Source: Megamerina dolium
Taxonomy: Eukaryota > Arthropoda > Insecta > Diptera > Megamerinidae
Length of the DNA stretch: 64,000 nucleotides
Assembly (NCBI GenBank): GCA_963854835.1
Contig: OY978525.1
Coordinates: 93,400,136 to 93,464,135, forward strand
Reading direction: 5' to 3'
The notes below the pieces were generated by a model. It had not been told where the DNA came from. It searched no databases and was given only the letters and a program-made list of their open reading frames with translations. Numbering within the stretch: position 1 is the stretch's first letter; each line of letters starts with the position of its first letter. Below, piece after piece: positions 38,401-43,912 of the stretch. Made by a program: the position numbers and the translations under genes.

Positions 38401-39092
38401 AATCCTTTACCGGACTGTCGAAAACGGCTTTATAATAAACAAATAGATAGTGTATGTCGAGCTGTTTCGATTGGGTCTTCTCCAGGATTTCGTGCAGTGT
38501 GAAAACCTGGTCGATGGTAGATTTGCCAGGTCTGAAGCCACGGTAGTTGGCGATATACGGTTATATACGGGACGGAAAGCTCTGAGCCTGCAATCAGTTT
38601 CTAGCACTGGTTTTGGCAATATTTTTAGATCGAAATCATAAGCCAACATTGTCCCCAGACATCTTAATTTTTGAGGTTATTGAATGCTAAGTTAAATTTT
38701 GCACTACGTAATATTTCTATTATTTTCTACTATAATATCTAGTATACTTTTTTTAGAAGAGTTATGATAGTGTTGATTTTTTAAAATATGTAATTGTTTG
38801 ATTTTAAAAAATTATACCTATTAATACCATTTTTAATAGTAGTTTTTCCTATAAATTGTTAAAAAAACCAATTCTTTTCCGCATAGAGTTTTTAAAGAAT
38901 TCGATATTTTAATTAAATTTATATATACAATTTATTTGTTAAATCTCATCTAAAATATCTTCTCTCTTTCCATTAGATACCAATACAGAAGGTTGGGCCC
39001 CAGCAGCGTACTTGGAATCGATCAATCGAAAATCTTCTCGCAGTTCGAGCCGTAATCAAGAACGATTGAGTATGAATATGAATATGAATTAA
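11246..39092 (+). CDS. RhoGEF64C: Dbl-family Rho guanine-nucleotide exchange factor, MCF2/MCF2L (Dbs) type; 3' part of gene
   Basis: Eight exons joined in phase give a DH-PH-SH3 protein end: 11246-11365, 14544-14639, 18117-18302, 18417-18734, 25729-25926, 26252-26794, 36727-36853, 38977-39092. All junctions are phase 0 except the SH3 split (phase 1). DH domains catalyse GDP release from Rho-type GTPases; the PH domain aids membrane placement and catalysis; the SH3 binds partners. The order DH, PH, a GWSS acidic motif, SH3, short tail matches vertebrate Dbs/MCF2L. Among fly genes this best fits RhoGEF64C, known for Rho-dependent axon guidance, but that symbol rests on memory of the family. No Sec14 or spectrin-repeat exons were seen, so the N-terminus probably lies upstream of the window. 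Introns hold a gypsy element, mariners, SINEs and LINE pieces. Confidence 0.85.
11403..11665. mobile_element. Mariner-derived MITE
   Basis: About 260 bp bounded by inverted repeats of some 40 bp: the left end reads GTTGGCAACTAAGTAATTGC and the right end is the near-perfect reverse complement (one extra A). On the - strand the interior keeps a trace of mariner transposase (motifs like GSGRPDV and DDDQIKAIID). It is a deletion derivative of a mariner lying in a RhoGEF intron. Confidence 0.75.
11835..11884. repeat. Short repeat related to LINE 3' end
   Basis: GGTTAGGGTTAGG followed by a CTGCCCTCTCACTG block resembles the reverse complement of the 3' tail of the LINE fragment at 31920-31995 (CCCTCTCT, AGGCC and CCTAACC blocks). 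Too short for a firm call. Confidence 0.35.
11885..12206 (-). repeat. tRNA-derived SINE, nearly full length
   Basis: Reverse-strand copy of the SINE described at 33177. From right to left it has the tRNA-like head (CGTAGATTAGCGGTTAG, then a GGGTTCAATCCC B-box-like block), the CGATATT and GTCGGCAAGCAATTGGCAA blocks, the CAGAGCTC block, CCGGTTCCGAA, and the AGAAGGGACC block. The tail end is diverged. Confidence 0.75.
12207..13461. other. RhoGEF intron, no recognised feature
   Basis: Intron between the exons at 11246 and 14544. A short CCTAACCTA-containing block near 12795-12806 again resembles a LINE tail. No exon supported. Confidence 0.5.
13462..13735 (+). repeat. tRNA-derived SINE, 3'-truncated
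   Basis: Begins GGGTGCCGTAGCTCAGTGGG, with the A box TAGCTCAGTGG at 13471-13481; the B box is decayed. It continues through the ATTGGCAATT and GAGCTCTGTGACAA blocks and fades near 13735, lacking the hairpin and tail. Confidence 0.75.
13736..14543. other. RhoGEF intron, no recognised feature
   Basis: Intron DNA up to the acceptor TTTCTTAG at 14536-14543. The 77-codon open frame at 14141 shows no family features. Confidence 0.5.
14544..14639 (+). CDS. RhoGEF64C: RhoGEF exon b (start of DH domain, conserved region 1)
   Basis: Acceptor TTTCTTAG, donor GTAAGT; 96 bases, phase 0. It encodes the first DH helix: HVLTELLETERIYVTEM is the classic conserved region 1, in which the glutamate of the TER motif contacts the GTPase switch region. 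It joins to GYFDQM of the next exon as in Dbs. Confidence 0.9.
14815..15470 (+). mobile_element. RTE-like LINE fragment (C-terminal reverse transcriptase)
   Basis: The best frame (14913-15209, 98 codons) contains YLRTSINNCNDVSLEI, LTYGSEAW and DERMLGVFERKFLRKIF, typical of the thumb and C-terminus of RTE-like LINE reverse transcriptases. After a stop and a frameshift it continues with IKIQQLLWLGHAERMKED and an RRRRRPNLRWKDQVL tail to about 15440. It is 5'-truncated and dead. Same family as 5583-6115 and 37790-38650. Confidence 0.75.
15471..16330. other. RhoGEF intron upstream of an alternative exon
   Basis: No exon recognised. It ends where the possible promoter of the 16634 exon begins. Confidence 0.45.
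16331..16633 (+). promoter_or_regulatory. Possible promoter and 5' leader of the 16634 coding exon
   Basis: A TATATAAAT motif at 16332-16340 lies about 300 bases before the ATG. The 16480-16633 stretch (GAAGAAAAG, A-rich, no early ATG in a good context) looks like a fly 5' leader. Core promoter motifs are weak evidence in A+T-rich DNA. Confidence 0.25.
16634..17899 (+). CDS. RhoGEF64C: Probable alternative first coding exon of the RhoGEF (422 codons; open frame continues to 17989, 451 codons)
   Basis: A long open frame with non-repetitive, coding-like sequence starts at an ATG (MRYGGYDLRK). Residues 1-60 are basic and serine-rich, 291-316 are nearly all serine, and two related helical blocks occur at about 178-216 (RLVKDYLESNSYSEI) and 373-408 (ERVIKDFIGTQGYSNVEEY). 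At 17900 GTAATTT could serve as a donor; splicing to the acceptor at 18117 keeps phase (AAY then GYFDQM) and would replace DH conserved region 1 with this N-terminus. If unspliced, the frame adds about 29 residues with a hydrophobic stretch (ICFFHLFLLFSILSIYW), a possible C-terminal membrane anchor. I do not recognise the repeated motif. It could also be a separate nested gene. Confidence 0.7.
17900..18116 (+). other. Short putative intron / 3' extension of the 16634 frame
   Basis: 217 bases from a weak donor (GTAATTTG) to a strong acceptor (TTCTTCTTACAG). The first 90 bases keep the upstream frame open to TAA at 17987-17989. Confidence 0.5.
18117..18302 (+). CDS. RhoGEF64C: RhoGEF exon c (DH domain, middle)
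   Basis: 186 bases, phase 0, flanked by TTACAG and GTAAGG. It encodes GYFDQM, then QGKEDILFGNLHELYSFHN, the conserved region 2 area, and ELVALCFVQR. It matches the DH of Dbs/MCF2L closely in order and motifs. Confidence 0.92.
18417..18734 (+). CDS. RhoGEF64C: RhoGEF exon d (DH conserved region 3 and end)
   Basis: 318 bases, phase 0, flanked by TTATCTAG and GTAATT. It holds YCQNIPRSE, FLQECQKRL and the diagnostic CR3 motif AYLLKPVQRITKYQLLLKDL, then CVNDSMHQVAITGFP, the DH-PH joint. The upstream intron is only 114 bases; the downstream one is about 7 kb and carries the gypsy element. Confidence 0.95.
18735..19000. other. RhoGEF intron, left flank of gypsy element
   Basis: Intron sequence; its last four bases ATAT (18997-19000) form one copy of the target-site duplication. 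Confidence 0.6.
19001..19438 (-). repeat. 3' LTR of gypsy element
   Basis: 438 bp, near-identical to 24386-24823, with 6-bp inverted ends TGTTAC/GTAACA. It directly follows the purine tract when read on the - strand. Confidence 0.95.
19439..19452 (-). promoter_or_regulatory. Polypurine tract
   Basis: On the - strand TAAGAGGAGGGCAG touches the 3' LTR start. This is the expected plus-strand DNA primer position; one C interrupts the purines. Confidence 0.75.
19477..23022 (-). CDS. pol: Pol polyprotein of gypsy element (protease, RT, RNase H, integrase)
   Basis: Intact frame; numbered from the GTG at 23022 it has about 1181 residues, but no ATG is expected because the frame stays open past the gag stop and is probably entered by -1 frameshifting. 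Protease active site LDTGASHS at about 33-40; reverse transcriptase about 290-470 with FSTLDLQSGYWQ, MPFGLCNAPATF and YLDD (453-456); RNase H about 585-715 with LDTDASGYG, RTDHSAL and NADALSR; integrase with an HX-HHCC type zinc finger (about 835-876), then D905, D965 and E1001, a DX35E spacing; C-terminal GPYEI segment. All key catalytic residues are present, so the element may be competent. Confidence 0.95.
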   Translation of the reverse strand: MGCPIIHISQLQRVPSSLTIDGKLDNMEFMLTLDTGASHSIIKSDLVKRFEPLMGIKLRTATGEDAQILGKIKKRVSIGNYTWEHEFIVADIIDDVIIGVDFMIDNGFTLDLNQRILRYANVELPLNIGYKRSGNIKRVLACQRQEVPAKSEAVIWAQMNVDDGTGKLWLVEADKEITNKNIILGRTLVEPKENGIVPVRILNPTNTSTVVKKGMVIGHCQEVTAVVDCEKGSSIKSGRSGTGKAEIKAQMEEWAGVLTKQQKEKALQVLEKYCSIFSSNGKTGGRTTIVKHHIDTGDSRPIRQAPRRVPLAKRDEAIKLISDMQKQGVIQPSASPWSSPVVLVKKKDGSTRFCVDYRKLNDITKKDSYPLPRIDDTLDTLSGAKWFSTLDLQSGYWQVELGKEDKEKTAFSIGDGLWQFTVMPFGLCNAPATFERLMERVLRGLHWKTCLVYLDDIIVMGKDFNDHLEKLKEVFERIQSAGLKLNMKKCSLFRQEVKYLGHKVTTEGVRTDEEKVAAVQEWPIPSNLHELRSFLGLCTYYRRFVPGFANIASSLHELTRKNKPFVWGEDQQKAFEQLKEKLCSAPILAYPVPGQKFVLDTDASGYGIGGVLSQIIDGQEKVIAYYSKILSKPERNYCVTRRELLAILECVKYFHKYLYGQSFHLRTDHSALRWLLQFKNPEGQLARWIERLQSYHFTIEHRKGGHHGNADALSRRPCKMECKHCSRVESKEHIVDVRLTNILPEESWTTERVQEDQRNDPDLVKIMEYKEQGIRPDWQEMANESPIAKAYWAQWQSLHLRDGCLFRAWESVDGKITNDLLVVPKARINEVIAEYHNASSGGHLGITKTVEKIKNRFYWVGCHDHVADWIRKCKQCAMAKGPTKKSRGKMHQYTVGAPFERIAMDIAGPFPISNAGNKYVLVVIDYFSKWPEVYPIPNQEASTVADVFVNQWVTRFGVPMELHSDQGRNFESVVFQEICRMLGIYKTRTTPLHPQSDGMVERFNRTLEEYLRKVVDKYQRDWDVHIPMFLMAYRCAQHDTTATTPAMAIFGNELRLPADLKFGVVTPTRSTEGNYTSEKREQLDEVHRFIRERSQMISDKMKARYDLKANSKGFYEGELVMLHNPQRKKGLSPKLQTHWEGPYEIIAKINDVVYRIQRAWNKRAKFKVVHLERLAPYRGEV
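23011..23070 (-). promoter_or_regulatory. Programmed -1 frameshift signal between gag and pol
   Basis: On the - strand the zero-frame codons TTA AAC, preceded by G, make the heptamer GTTAAAC (23070-23064). The gag stop TAA follows at once (23063-23061). After a 6-nt spacer (TAAATC) there is an 11-bp perfect stem, GAGTCAGTTCA (23057-23047) with TGAACTGACTC (23038-23028), around the loop GCGGGGCG. The loop GGGGC can pair with GCCCC at 23015-23011, giving an H-type pseudoknot. Pol is open in the -1 frame across the site. Confidence 0.8.
23061..24356 (-). CDS. gag: Gag of gypsy element
   Basis: 431 codons from an ATG seven bases after the primer-binding site. Residues about 8-40 resemble a SAP-type DNA-binding helix pair (LKKLLVEMNLSSSGAKAELL). 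A glutamine-rich and coiled-coil-like section spans about 75-155, a retrotransposon capsid domain about 175-340 (LKPPTFDGS, ALKGNASEVL), and a CCHC zinc knuckle lies at C384-C387-H392-C397. The C-terminus is basic and serine-rich. Gag forms the particle and packages the RNA. The frame is intact and ends at TAA 23063-23061 within the frameshift signal. Confidence 0.93.
   Translation of the reverse strand: MVKIDQLKVDQLKKLLVEMNLSSSGAKAELLVRLRQAMEAKGINVEEHEFFEEADIQAVVHAEEESKIDSSGQLMEFMKTMMQQQQQQLQENASRIDSKLQEHSARQEHVIENLQKGIELRFQEISGTINEKVTDLKEHVDDLEDKFEKLQHDLNQLKINGPATSVIRDSSTIKLKPPTFDGSTPFNIFKLQFETTASKNQWDDSDKTAALIVALKGNASEVLQMVPEKDRGSYQSLMDTLQRKYGNEYKRQLHRVELRSRVQRSNESLQEFASDIERLCHLAFSGNSEEFVEKIKIEAFIDGIRDGETKRALVMSPRNTYAETVSSALTFEAASLMCRPMPRVRQLETETADLVEAVCQAFKSVVQPEGRTTGRRENKFTGKCFICDKPGHMARDCRLRRKRSRSNSPGRQKKENKVDSDRSTNTNPSLN
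24364..24383 (-). promoter_or_regulatory. Primer-binding site for tRNA-Leu
   Basis: Two bases inside the 5' LTR the - strand reads TGGTGTCAGAAGTGGGATTC, complementary for 20 bases to the 3' end of fly tRNA-Leu (CAA type) including CCA, as I remember that tRNA. Confidence 0.85.
24386..24823 (-). repeat. 5' LTR of gypsy element
   Basis: 438 bp, begins TGTAACGAGTATCGATAGTT on the - strand and ends GTAACA. It contains the promoter for the element by position; I did not place a TATA box with confidence. Confidence 0.95.
24828..25728. repeat. Intron with DINE/Helentron-like internal repeats
   Basis: Between about 25050 and 25500 similar units recur at roughly 155-190 bp: each has TTTTGTATG(A/G)GAGG, then a GATTC(A/C)GCCCATTTTC block, then TAAAGTGTGA-like sequence. 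The style resembles the core repeats of the element at 58395-59735. No ends were found. The acceptor TTATATAG lies at 25721-25728. Confidence 0.45.
25729..25926 (+). CDS. RhoGEF64C: RhoGEF exon e (PH domain, N-terminal half)
   Basis: 198 bases, phase 0, ending AAG before GTGAGT. It encodes LSQQGELLLQDSFQVW, then RHIFLYQKSMLFCKQ, the central PH strands, and YQFKHYLK, in the Dbs arrangement. Confidence 0.92.
26252..26794 (+). CDS. RhoGEF64C: RhoGEF exon f (PH end and low-complexity linker)
   Basis: 543 bases, phase 0, from CACAG to GTGAGT. The first part completes the PH domain: IGLTESVRGDTKRFEVW, then IKNKWVAEIKRVLLNQ, the C-terminal PH helix. After that come a serine/asparagine/threonine-rich linker (about residues 85-155 of the exon) and the acidic GWSSDYSNSEDEMSM motif, whose GWSS core also precedes the SH3 in vertebrate Dbs. 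Retaining the next intron would add 23 residues and a stop. Confidence 0.92.
26795..28479. other. RhoGEF intron, A+T-rich
   Basis: Very A/T-rich with homopolymer runs, an ATCA tetranucleotide run near 27543-27585 and a TATG run near 27907-27930. No exon recognised. Confidence 0.5.
28480..29415 (-). mobile_element. Decayed mariner transposase
   Basis: Reading the - strand in broken frames gives VDRNASSSSIVKEL and HNIFLNYVHK (the mariner helix-turn-helix end), then HSDNVRPHI (second catalytic aspartate region) and a much altered YSPDL-like region. Many stops. It appears to be a different mariner subfamily from 34520-35400. Ends were not resolved. Confidence 0.65.
29419..29655 (-). repeat. 5'-truncated SINE with long (TA)n tail
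   Basis: A pure AT dinucleotide run of about 68 bases (29419-29487) leads into the SINE 3' region on the - strand: the AGCCCCAAAGGGCT hairpin block, CCGGTTCCGAATGGCAGAAC, and GAGCTTTGTCACAGAGCTC. The head is missing. The dinucleotide run is where other copies have TTTA or TATG tails. Confidence 0.75.
29656..31654. other. RhoGEF intron with an odd CG-rich patch
   Basis: Mostly A/T-rich. At 30560-30690 there is a patch with many CG dinucleotides (CGCTCGTTCGCATTC, CGATCGCCCGTGCGCTCGC). At 30890-30930 there is a TAC repeat. An ATG frame at 31035 ends in a donor-like site but does not fit the next exon (see rejected items). Confidence 0.45.
31655..31995 (+). mobile_element. LINE C-terminal fragment with zinc-binding motif
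   Basis: The + strand reads CRSCRDEEELETILHLLC, a CCHC motif found after RNase H in Jockey/I/LOA-type LINEs, then IDIVNLLKFI..FGWF, the usual end of such proteins, in shifted frames. The 3' tail to 31995 contains CCCATTAGAGAGGGCGGCCG and CCTAACCTAAC. Confidence 0.65.
31996..32489. other. RhoGEF intron, no recognised feature
   Basis: No exon or repeat family recognised. Confidence 0.4.
32490..33090. mobile_element. Foldback / MITE-like element
   Basis: Arms of about 75 bp at 32567-32645 and 32968-33050 are inverted copies: both contain CGACTRAATATG, then CGAAGTT- or CGAAAAA-type blocks, TTTAGAGGTTTCG, and TTCGAAAAAT/TTTGAAAAAT, with some substitutions. The outer 60 bp may extend the match weakly. 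No transposase frame inside. Exact ends and target duplication are unclear. Confidence 0.5.
33177..33540 (+). repeat. Full-length tRNA-derived SINE with target-site duplication
   Basis: 364 bp flanked by the 9-bp direct repeat TAGTTGTTT (33168-33176 and 33541-33549). The head is tRNA-like with A box TAGCTCAGTGG (33187-33197) and B box GGTTCAATACC (33230-33240), 32 bases apart, as for a polymerase III internal promoter. A unique body follows (ATTGGCAATTCTTCCGACAG, CCGGCTAAAATAAGTAGGTC). Near the 3' end is a hairpin AGCCCTTTGGGGCT and a TTTA-repeat tail. This is the reference copy for the family here. Confidence 0.9.
33550..34519. other. RhoGEF intron, A+T-rich
   Basis: No exon, repeat boundary or RNA recognised. 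Confidence 0.45.
34520..35400 (-). mobile_element. Mariner (DD34D-type) transposase pseudogene
   Basis: Reading leftward on the - strand: TTVYRWYCGFNRGRSS and DEFREGRPKLV (DNA-binding end), RVDWCKEMLKKF, IVTGGESWIYAYEPE, STVWVFQDEPN, KQMVACFF, then the YSPDLVPNDF block near 34600-34625. In functional mariners the first block has aspartate (GDESW); here glycine replaces it. Several frameshifts. The N-terminal end abuts a SINE at about 35400, so the 5' end is lost or overlain. Confidence 0.8.
35406..35610 (+). repeat. SINE fragment, 3' part
   Basis: Carries GGTACCCACCTGTG, the AAAGTGATGTCACA block, CCGGCTAATATAAGTAGGTC and a decayed hairpin/tail. The tRNA-like head is missing; the mariner remnant lies in its place. 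Confidence 0.75.
35632..35694 (+). repeat. Very short 5'-truncated SINE with target-site duplication
   Basis: Only about 63 bp: GAGAAGCTCGGCCAATGATC, the hairpin and a TATG-repeat tail. It is flanked by the 11-bp direct repeat TATTCAATGCA (35621-35631 and 35695-35705), showing a separate insertion by a LINE-type mechanism. Confidence 0.8.
35860..36400 (-). mobile_element. LINE fragment with RNase H domain
   Basis: An open stretch on the - strand reads IFQTEVHALEVCARE, IICILSDSQAALKSL, and VTLMWVPGHEGNKIGDSLEN, the three RNase H active-site blocks in order (E, D, D). It continues to LYTELLTAQCRLNYHMKKIG. RNase H after the reverse transcriptase is typical of I/LOA-like LINEs. Upstream parts are missing. 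The (TTGCAA)n-like run at 35866-35890 is at its downstream side. Confidence 0.75.
36401..36726. other. RhoGEF intron end
   Basis: Contains a TCG/TCA-rich run (36638-36668) and ends in the acceptor AATCTAG at 36720-36726. Confidence 0.5.
36727..36853 (+). CDS. RhoGEF64C: RhoGEF exon g (SH3 domain, most)
   Basis: 127 bases, entered in phase 0 and left in phase 1 (donor GTAAAA). It encodes ITLADYTAMGHSEVSMREGD, the ALYDY-like and acidic SH3 blocks, and GCAGWWFVRVL, the WW block. Confidence 0.92.
36854..37789. other. RhoGEF last intron, first part
   Basis: Holds two short related segments with GAGCCTCCCTAAGGAATAAA-type sequence (about 37551-37580 and 37660-37690), 110 bases apart. No exon. Confidence 0.4.
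37790..38650 (-). mobile_element. RTE-like LINE fragment (RT core to C-terminus)
   Basis: On the - strand the right end has a frame reading QVFTLHEILEKTQSKQLDIHY..YKAVFDS (about 38640-38405), the RT palm block of RTE-like elements. Then come degraded pieces, and at 38014-37787 MRKVLSKIFGAICV, HELYADTDRVKRIKISWLRW and LGHVKRMKK. Stops and frameshifts make it dead. Same family as the copies at 5583 and 14815 but covers more of the RT. Confidence 0.75.
38977..39092 (+). CDS. RhoGEF64C: RhoGEF last coding exon (SH3 end, tail, stop)
   Basis: Acceptor TTTCCATTAG; the first two bases complete an aspartate codon (phase 1). It encodes DTNTEGWAPAAYLESI, the last SH3 strand and 3-10 helix, a serine/arginine-rich tail (NRKSSRSSSRNQERL) and MNMNMN before TAA (39090-39092). 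Confidence 0.92.
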
Positions 39093-39510
39093 TGTAATGA
39101 ATGAATAATTGCAATGCAAAATGTTGTAACTGATATTGATGCACTAAAATGTTGGCCTTTGATCAATCAATCAATCAATTAATTGAAAATGTATGTGTAT
39201 AGCAAATTATGTAGCAAAATACAAGCATTTTCTAGACAAGAGTCTAGACTCTTCTTTCAACAAAATAATTTATAATTTATTTTCTACTAAAATAATGTAT
39301 TAAATACTTGAAAAAAAATTTCTACTCGAAACTCTTTATACTCTCCATAATAAGTAACATATAATTGAATATGTAAATATATATTTGCAATACTTTCTTT
39401 ATTATATTGTTGTATAGATGTATGTCTAAAAAATCTTACAAATTGTAATTATAAATCATAGATTGCAAAATATGTACACAAAAAACCAGCAAACATTTAA
39501 TAAAAAAAAA
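39093..39510 (+). terminator. RhoGEF64C: RhoGEF 3' untranslated region with poly(A) signal
   Basis: AATAAA at 39499-39504 lies about 410 bases after the stop; another possible signal is at about 39855. In such A/T-rich DNA either could be chance. Confidence 0.45.
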
Positions 39511-42500
39511 ATTGAAATTTTGTGAATATCGAAAGCAATATTTTGTAATATTTCTAGTCTAAATATGTATTTGTATATTTATTATTTATTTAGTTCTATT
39601 ATTTTTATTTACCTTACATTTAGTTGCAATTGTGGATTTATTCTAGATTAAAGCGTAGTGTTTTTTTGTTCCCCTTTTTTTAATTTATAACAATATGAAT
39701 ATTTAATTTAAGTATTTATTGATTATGTTGAAAAAAAGCTGCTTCAAACCTAACTCTTTTCTCTTCTATTATCCTAAGAAACAACAGTTGTGGATATTTT
39801 TCAATATTAAGTACAATAATTAATTAACAATTTTACAAAATACAGAAAAAATCAATAAAATTGATTTGCAATATTATTTAAATACTATACAACTATGAAT
39901 ATATGCATAGTTAAGTAGCCTGTAGCAGTAATATTTCTATGTGCAAATGTAGTCATAATATGTTGTATGTATGTAGTACACGGCTATCAAAGTAATAATA
40001 ATAATAATAATAATAATATTAGAATTTATTGTATATTGTTAATATCTATGTATATACATATGTACATGCCTACGTGCAAAAATATAATACTAAAAGTAAT
40101 ATTGCTAATGTATAAATTGTTAGTTTCCTTCAGTTTAGTTGCATTCTTTTATAAAGACAATTTGTTCTTTGTCTATGTTATAAATAATAAATAATGTTAT
40201 TACATACTTATATACTAAATGAATAAATTTTCAATGGTTATAAGAATGGTTTGTATACACAAATACTAAATCTACTAATTCTCATGTATAAGTATTCATA
40301 TTGAAGTTATTACATTTCATACTAAACGTTGATGACCATCTTAGTGGTAATAAACAAAGTGGTAGTGAAATTGACATTTCACTCTGTAGAGAAAAATATT
40401 CTCCAAATAATTCTTTACATATTTCGGCAATTATAACTAATGATTTACTTAATATTTGTATCTAAGGTACCGAGAAAGAATAAAGTAAATATTTAATATT
40501 CAAATTGTTTCATACTTACCATGCGGCCACACTAATACTCCACAAACAATTCCTTAATGCTGTAAGGTTCACCTCTCGCTCGAAGATCGATCGATCGCCA
40601 TAGATCGTGACATTCCATGGCATATTTTCCTTTCATAAATCGGATTTATATTTAAATTTGAATTTATTTTACATATGATGCAATTAGCATTGATAAAATT
40701 CCCATGAATATTTTTATAATAAAAAATAATAATTTAATATTATAATTAATTAGAAATAAATAAAAATAAATAATTTCACACTCAGAGTAACCTGCACAGA
40801 AGTTATAATTTTGGGGTCAACTAGGGACCCTGAGATTTGCTATTTAAATCATAACTCAAACAAGAAACTATCAATCTAATTGTTAAACGAAACAAAATGT
40901 AGATAATCCAACCAATACAATCAAGTATTACTAATAATATTTTCAATTGAACCAGTGGTTTAAGCACAATGACCCAAAATATGCAAAAGCGTTCGGTTTT
41001 TTTGGATTAAAGTTGACATGGAACTCCAGCAGAAAAAAAATCGGAAAAATATATATTGTAAAATATATTTATATCTCTTATACAGTCTCGTTCTTTAAAA
41101 AAAAAATGAAAGTATGGATGACAAAAATCCATGGAGAAATACCCAAGTTATGAGCATTTATCTTGTTATATGTGGAAAAAAAAAAAAGAAGAAGGAATGT
41201 ATGTGGCTAATGAATATTTGGATTGTTTTGTTTGCAATGACGATGATATTTGCCATCATGAAACAGATGCAACGTAAAATGTCAGTGCCAGCATCACCAT
41301 GTGCAACAACAGAAAAAAAAACGCTACAGTAGACAATAACGTACACAACATGACCAGTCGACATTTGTTTTAATTGGGCGCCATTATTGTCCATCCACAT
41401 ACCGTGATTGTCATGAATGCCTCGGCTAGCAAAAGGGGATTGGGTCGTGTTTCTCAACCCGCCATGACACCACAATGGATGGACAATAACGTCGACCGAG
41501 GCCAACGCTACCACACACATTTTCACCAATACCATATACAAAACTCATGACCTCACGCACCTGGCAGATGACATGCCTCCGTGTGCTCCTGGGTGTACCC
41601 GCCCAGCCTGGACCGTCTTGCACACCTCTTCTGGGAACGATCCCCACTAACAAACAAATTAAACGCCTGCAAGAATCACTCCACTTTCATCCACATCCCC
41701 CTATATCCCCCCCACTAAAGAAAACTTTTATCCGCACATACTAATAAACATCATATCAAAATTATTTATTATATATTAAACCAAAAAAAAAAAATAACCA
41801 ATGAAAGAAATATTGTTAATATATAAAAATAATATAAAAAAAAAGAAATTGTAACATATAAATAAATGTATAAATAAATATAAATAAATGTATAATAAAT
41901 GTGACTAGTTTCTAGAAAAATTAAGTAAATAGAGGTATAAATATACAAAGGTAACATATAAGGTATAATATATAATATATATACATATAAAACAAATAAT
42001 TTGTATGCATATAACGAAAAAAAATGTAATTACAAACACAAATAAAAAGGTATTATATATGTGCATACATTAATATACATTAGATATATATGTTGGTTAT
42101 ATACGTCTATCCACATGTATGCACCTATCAGTATATAACCGGAAATATTCTTTTGTTTGATTTTGTTTTCACTAAATGTATCGATTTGGGCAATGTATGT
42201 AAGGTATTTTCGTAAGTATTGGTATATGTGATTCAACATATACACATGTCCTTAACGGGCCGATATATATATATACATTCTATATAAATACATATATCTA
42301 TGTAAATTCGCCAATATGACAATATAGGGAAGACGAAAAAAATGGGGGAATTCCAACACGACGATGACGACACACACGCATCAGATTTCTTGTATTTACT
42401 AAAATATAGGGCTCCCTAAACCTATTGAGCTCAATGGGGTGGGAATCACCTAGGCACGTATATATGTATGTGCCACAAGAACCTGCAAATAAAAACGAGA

Positions 42501-43910
42501 CGATTCCACCACTTGATTACCGTTTCCCTTATGACGACTATCTTTTTACTTCTCTATTTACGATAGCACCCAAATTCAAATACCATATGATGCATACATA
42601 TACCTTCCTCCCATATCAGGTACATATGCACACCATACAAAATTAGATCTCAAAATATTATTTTAAATAATAGATAATCAACACAAAAAAACAACAAATT
42701 AGGACGACATTTATACTGATTCTTAGACTGGGATATAAAAAGTAAAATCTCCAAGTCTCCATAAAAGAAAACTGATTTGCTGGAACATTTTTTTCTATGG
42801 TGTCGCCTACACGAAACGTACAGCCAATCTAATCGTATTATCTATACGTTCCTCTGCATACGTAGCACAGAAACAAAATTATGGTACCGTGTGTTGAGTA
42901 TAAGTGGTGAGTTTGTCAGTATGGTGGTCTACTCGTTTATATCGTGTGCAACTACCACGCTGCCGCTAGCTGACTCAGCAAGGGTAATTAAGGCGCCTGA
43001 TCAATTATTTACGGGATTAACAGTATACCCGTTAATATTATAGGGCGGAATAGTTATATGGGGCCCCCACTAATGATAAAAAAATAAAAAATAAAAATAA
43101 AAGAACAAACATCACTTATCTTTCTTCAAAAAAAACAGGATACCAGGATTGCAACAAAAATAACCGCACCTCTGGTTCATCAGGCCTCTGGTGTGACATC
43201 CGTCCTCTAGTACCTCCAGATATGCATATGTGCGCACTTTATATTTCATAAATAACAATCGTATTAGACGGATTTTATATCGCCACTACGTTCTTTTACT
43301 AGTTATAGCATTGTCAACACATGCATACACTTCAATGTTACAAACACCAGCTAATATTATTACTCTTAAACAAAACTTCACCACAATATACCGACCAAAT
43401 AACACCGACACTGCACGTTTCAAATCTTTCAACCAACTAACTCTTTTCCAAATTAGCAGATGCAAATGAAAACAATAAATGACGGTAACTTCTAACGGGG
43501 CAGAATAGACCGGAATGCGGCCAACAAAAAATGTGTTCAGCTAACGTTAACCAAAAAAAGAAGGTTAACGAACCACAATATACCGTCCTTATGTACATAC
43601 CAATACAAGTATCCCTGACAGTTACGGTCATATACACAATATCGTATATGTACTGGCTTAGTCAATAACAGAACCAAATATCACGTACGGCGGGAAATCC
43701 ACCATTCTGGCATCCGGCATAATAAGTGACACAACCTCAAGACACAGTTGACAGCTGTAGATATTGGAGTCATATCTGACATGACAAGCTCAGCTTGACA
43801 GTCCACACGCAACAATCTGAAAGAACTGAAATTAAAAAATTTCAAAATGCTTAACAGTGTAAAAATCAAACACAAACTAAGTTTATGTTGGACTACTAGG
43901 TATGCAATAG
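39511..43910. other. Intergenic stretch of unassigned sequence
   Basis: No gene recognised. There are an AAT repeat near 39991-40018, CGATCGATCGCC at 40583-40600, and much A/T-rich DNA. From about 41340 to 43650 the + strand is unusually C-rich and G-poor (for example near 41690-41740), with short open frames that match nothing I know. It may be an old retroelement, but I saw no diagnostic motif. Confidence 0.4.
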
Positions 43911-43912
43911 TA

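Noticed and set aside
40947..41153. Tc1-like fragment suggested by KHNDPKYAKAF
   Set aside because: Only one short motif resembles the Tc1 catalytic block; nothing before or after it fits and no terminal repeats were seen.
41387..41488. Hairpin from ATTGTCCATCC and GGATGGACAAT with GCCTCGG/CCGAGGC nearby
   Set aside because: The second pair is not nested with the first, so the two cannot form one stem; the 11-bp arms alone are weak evidence.
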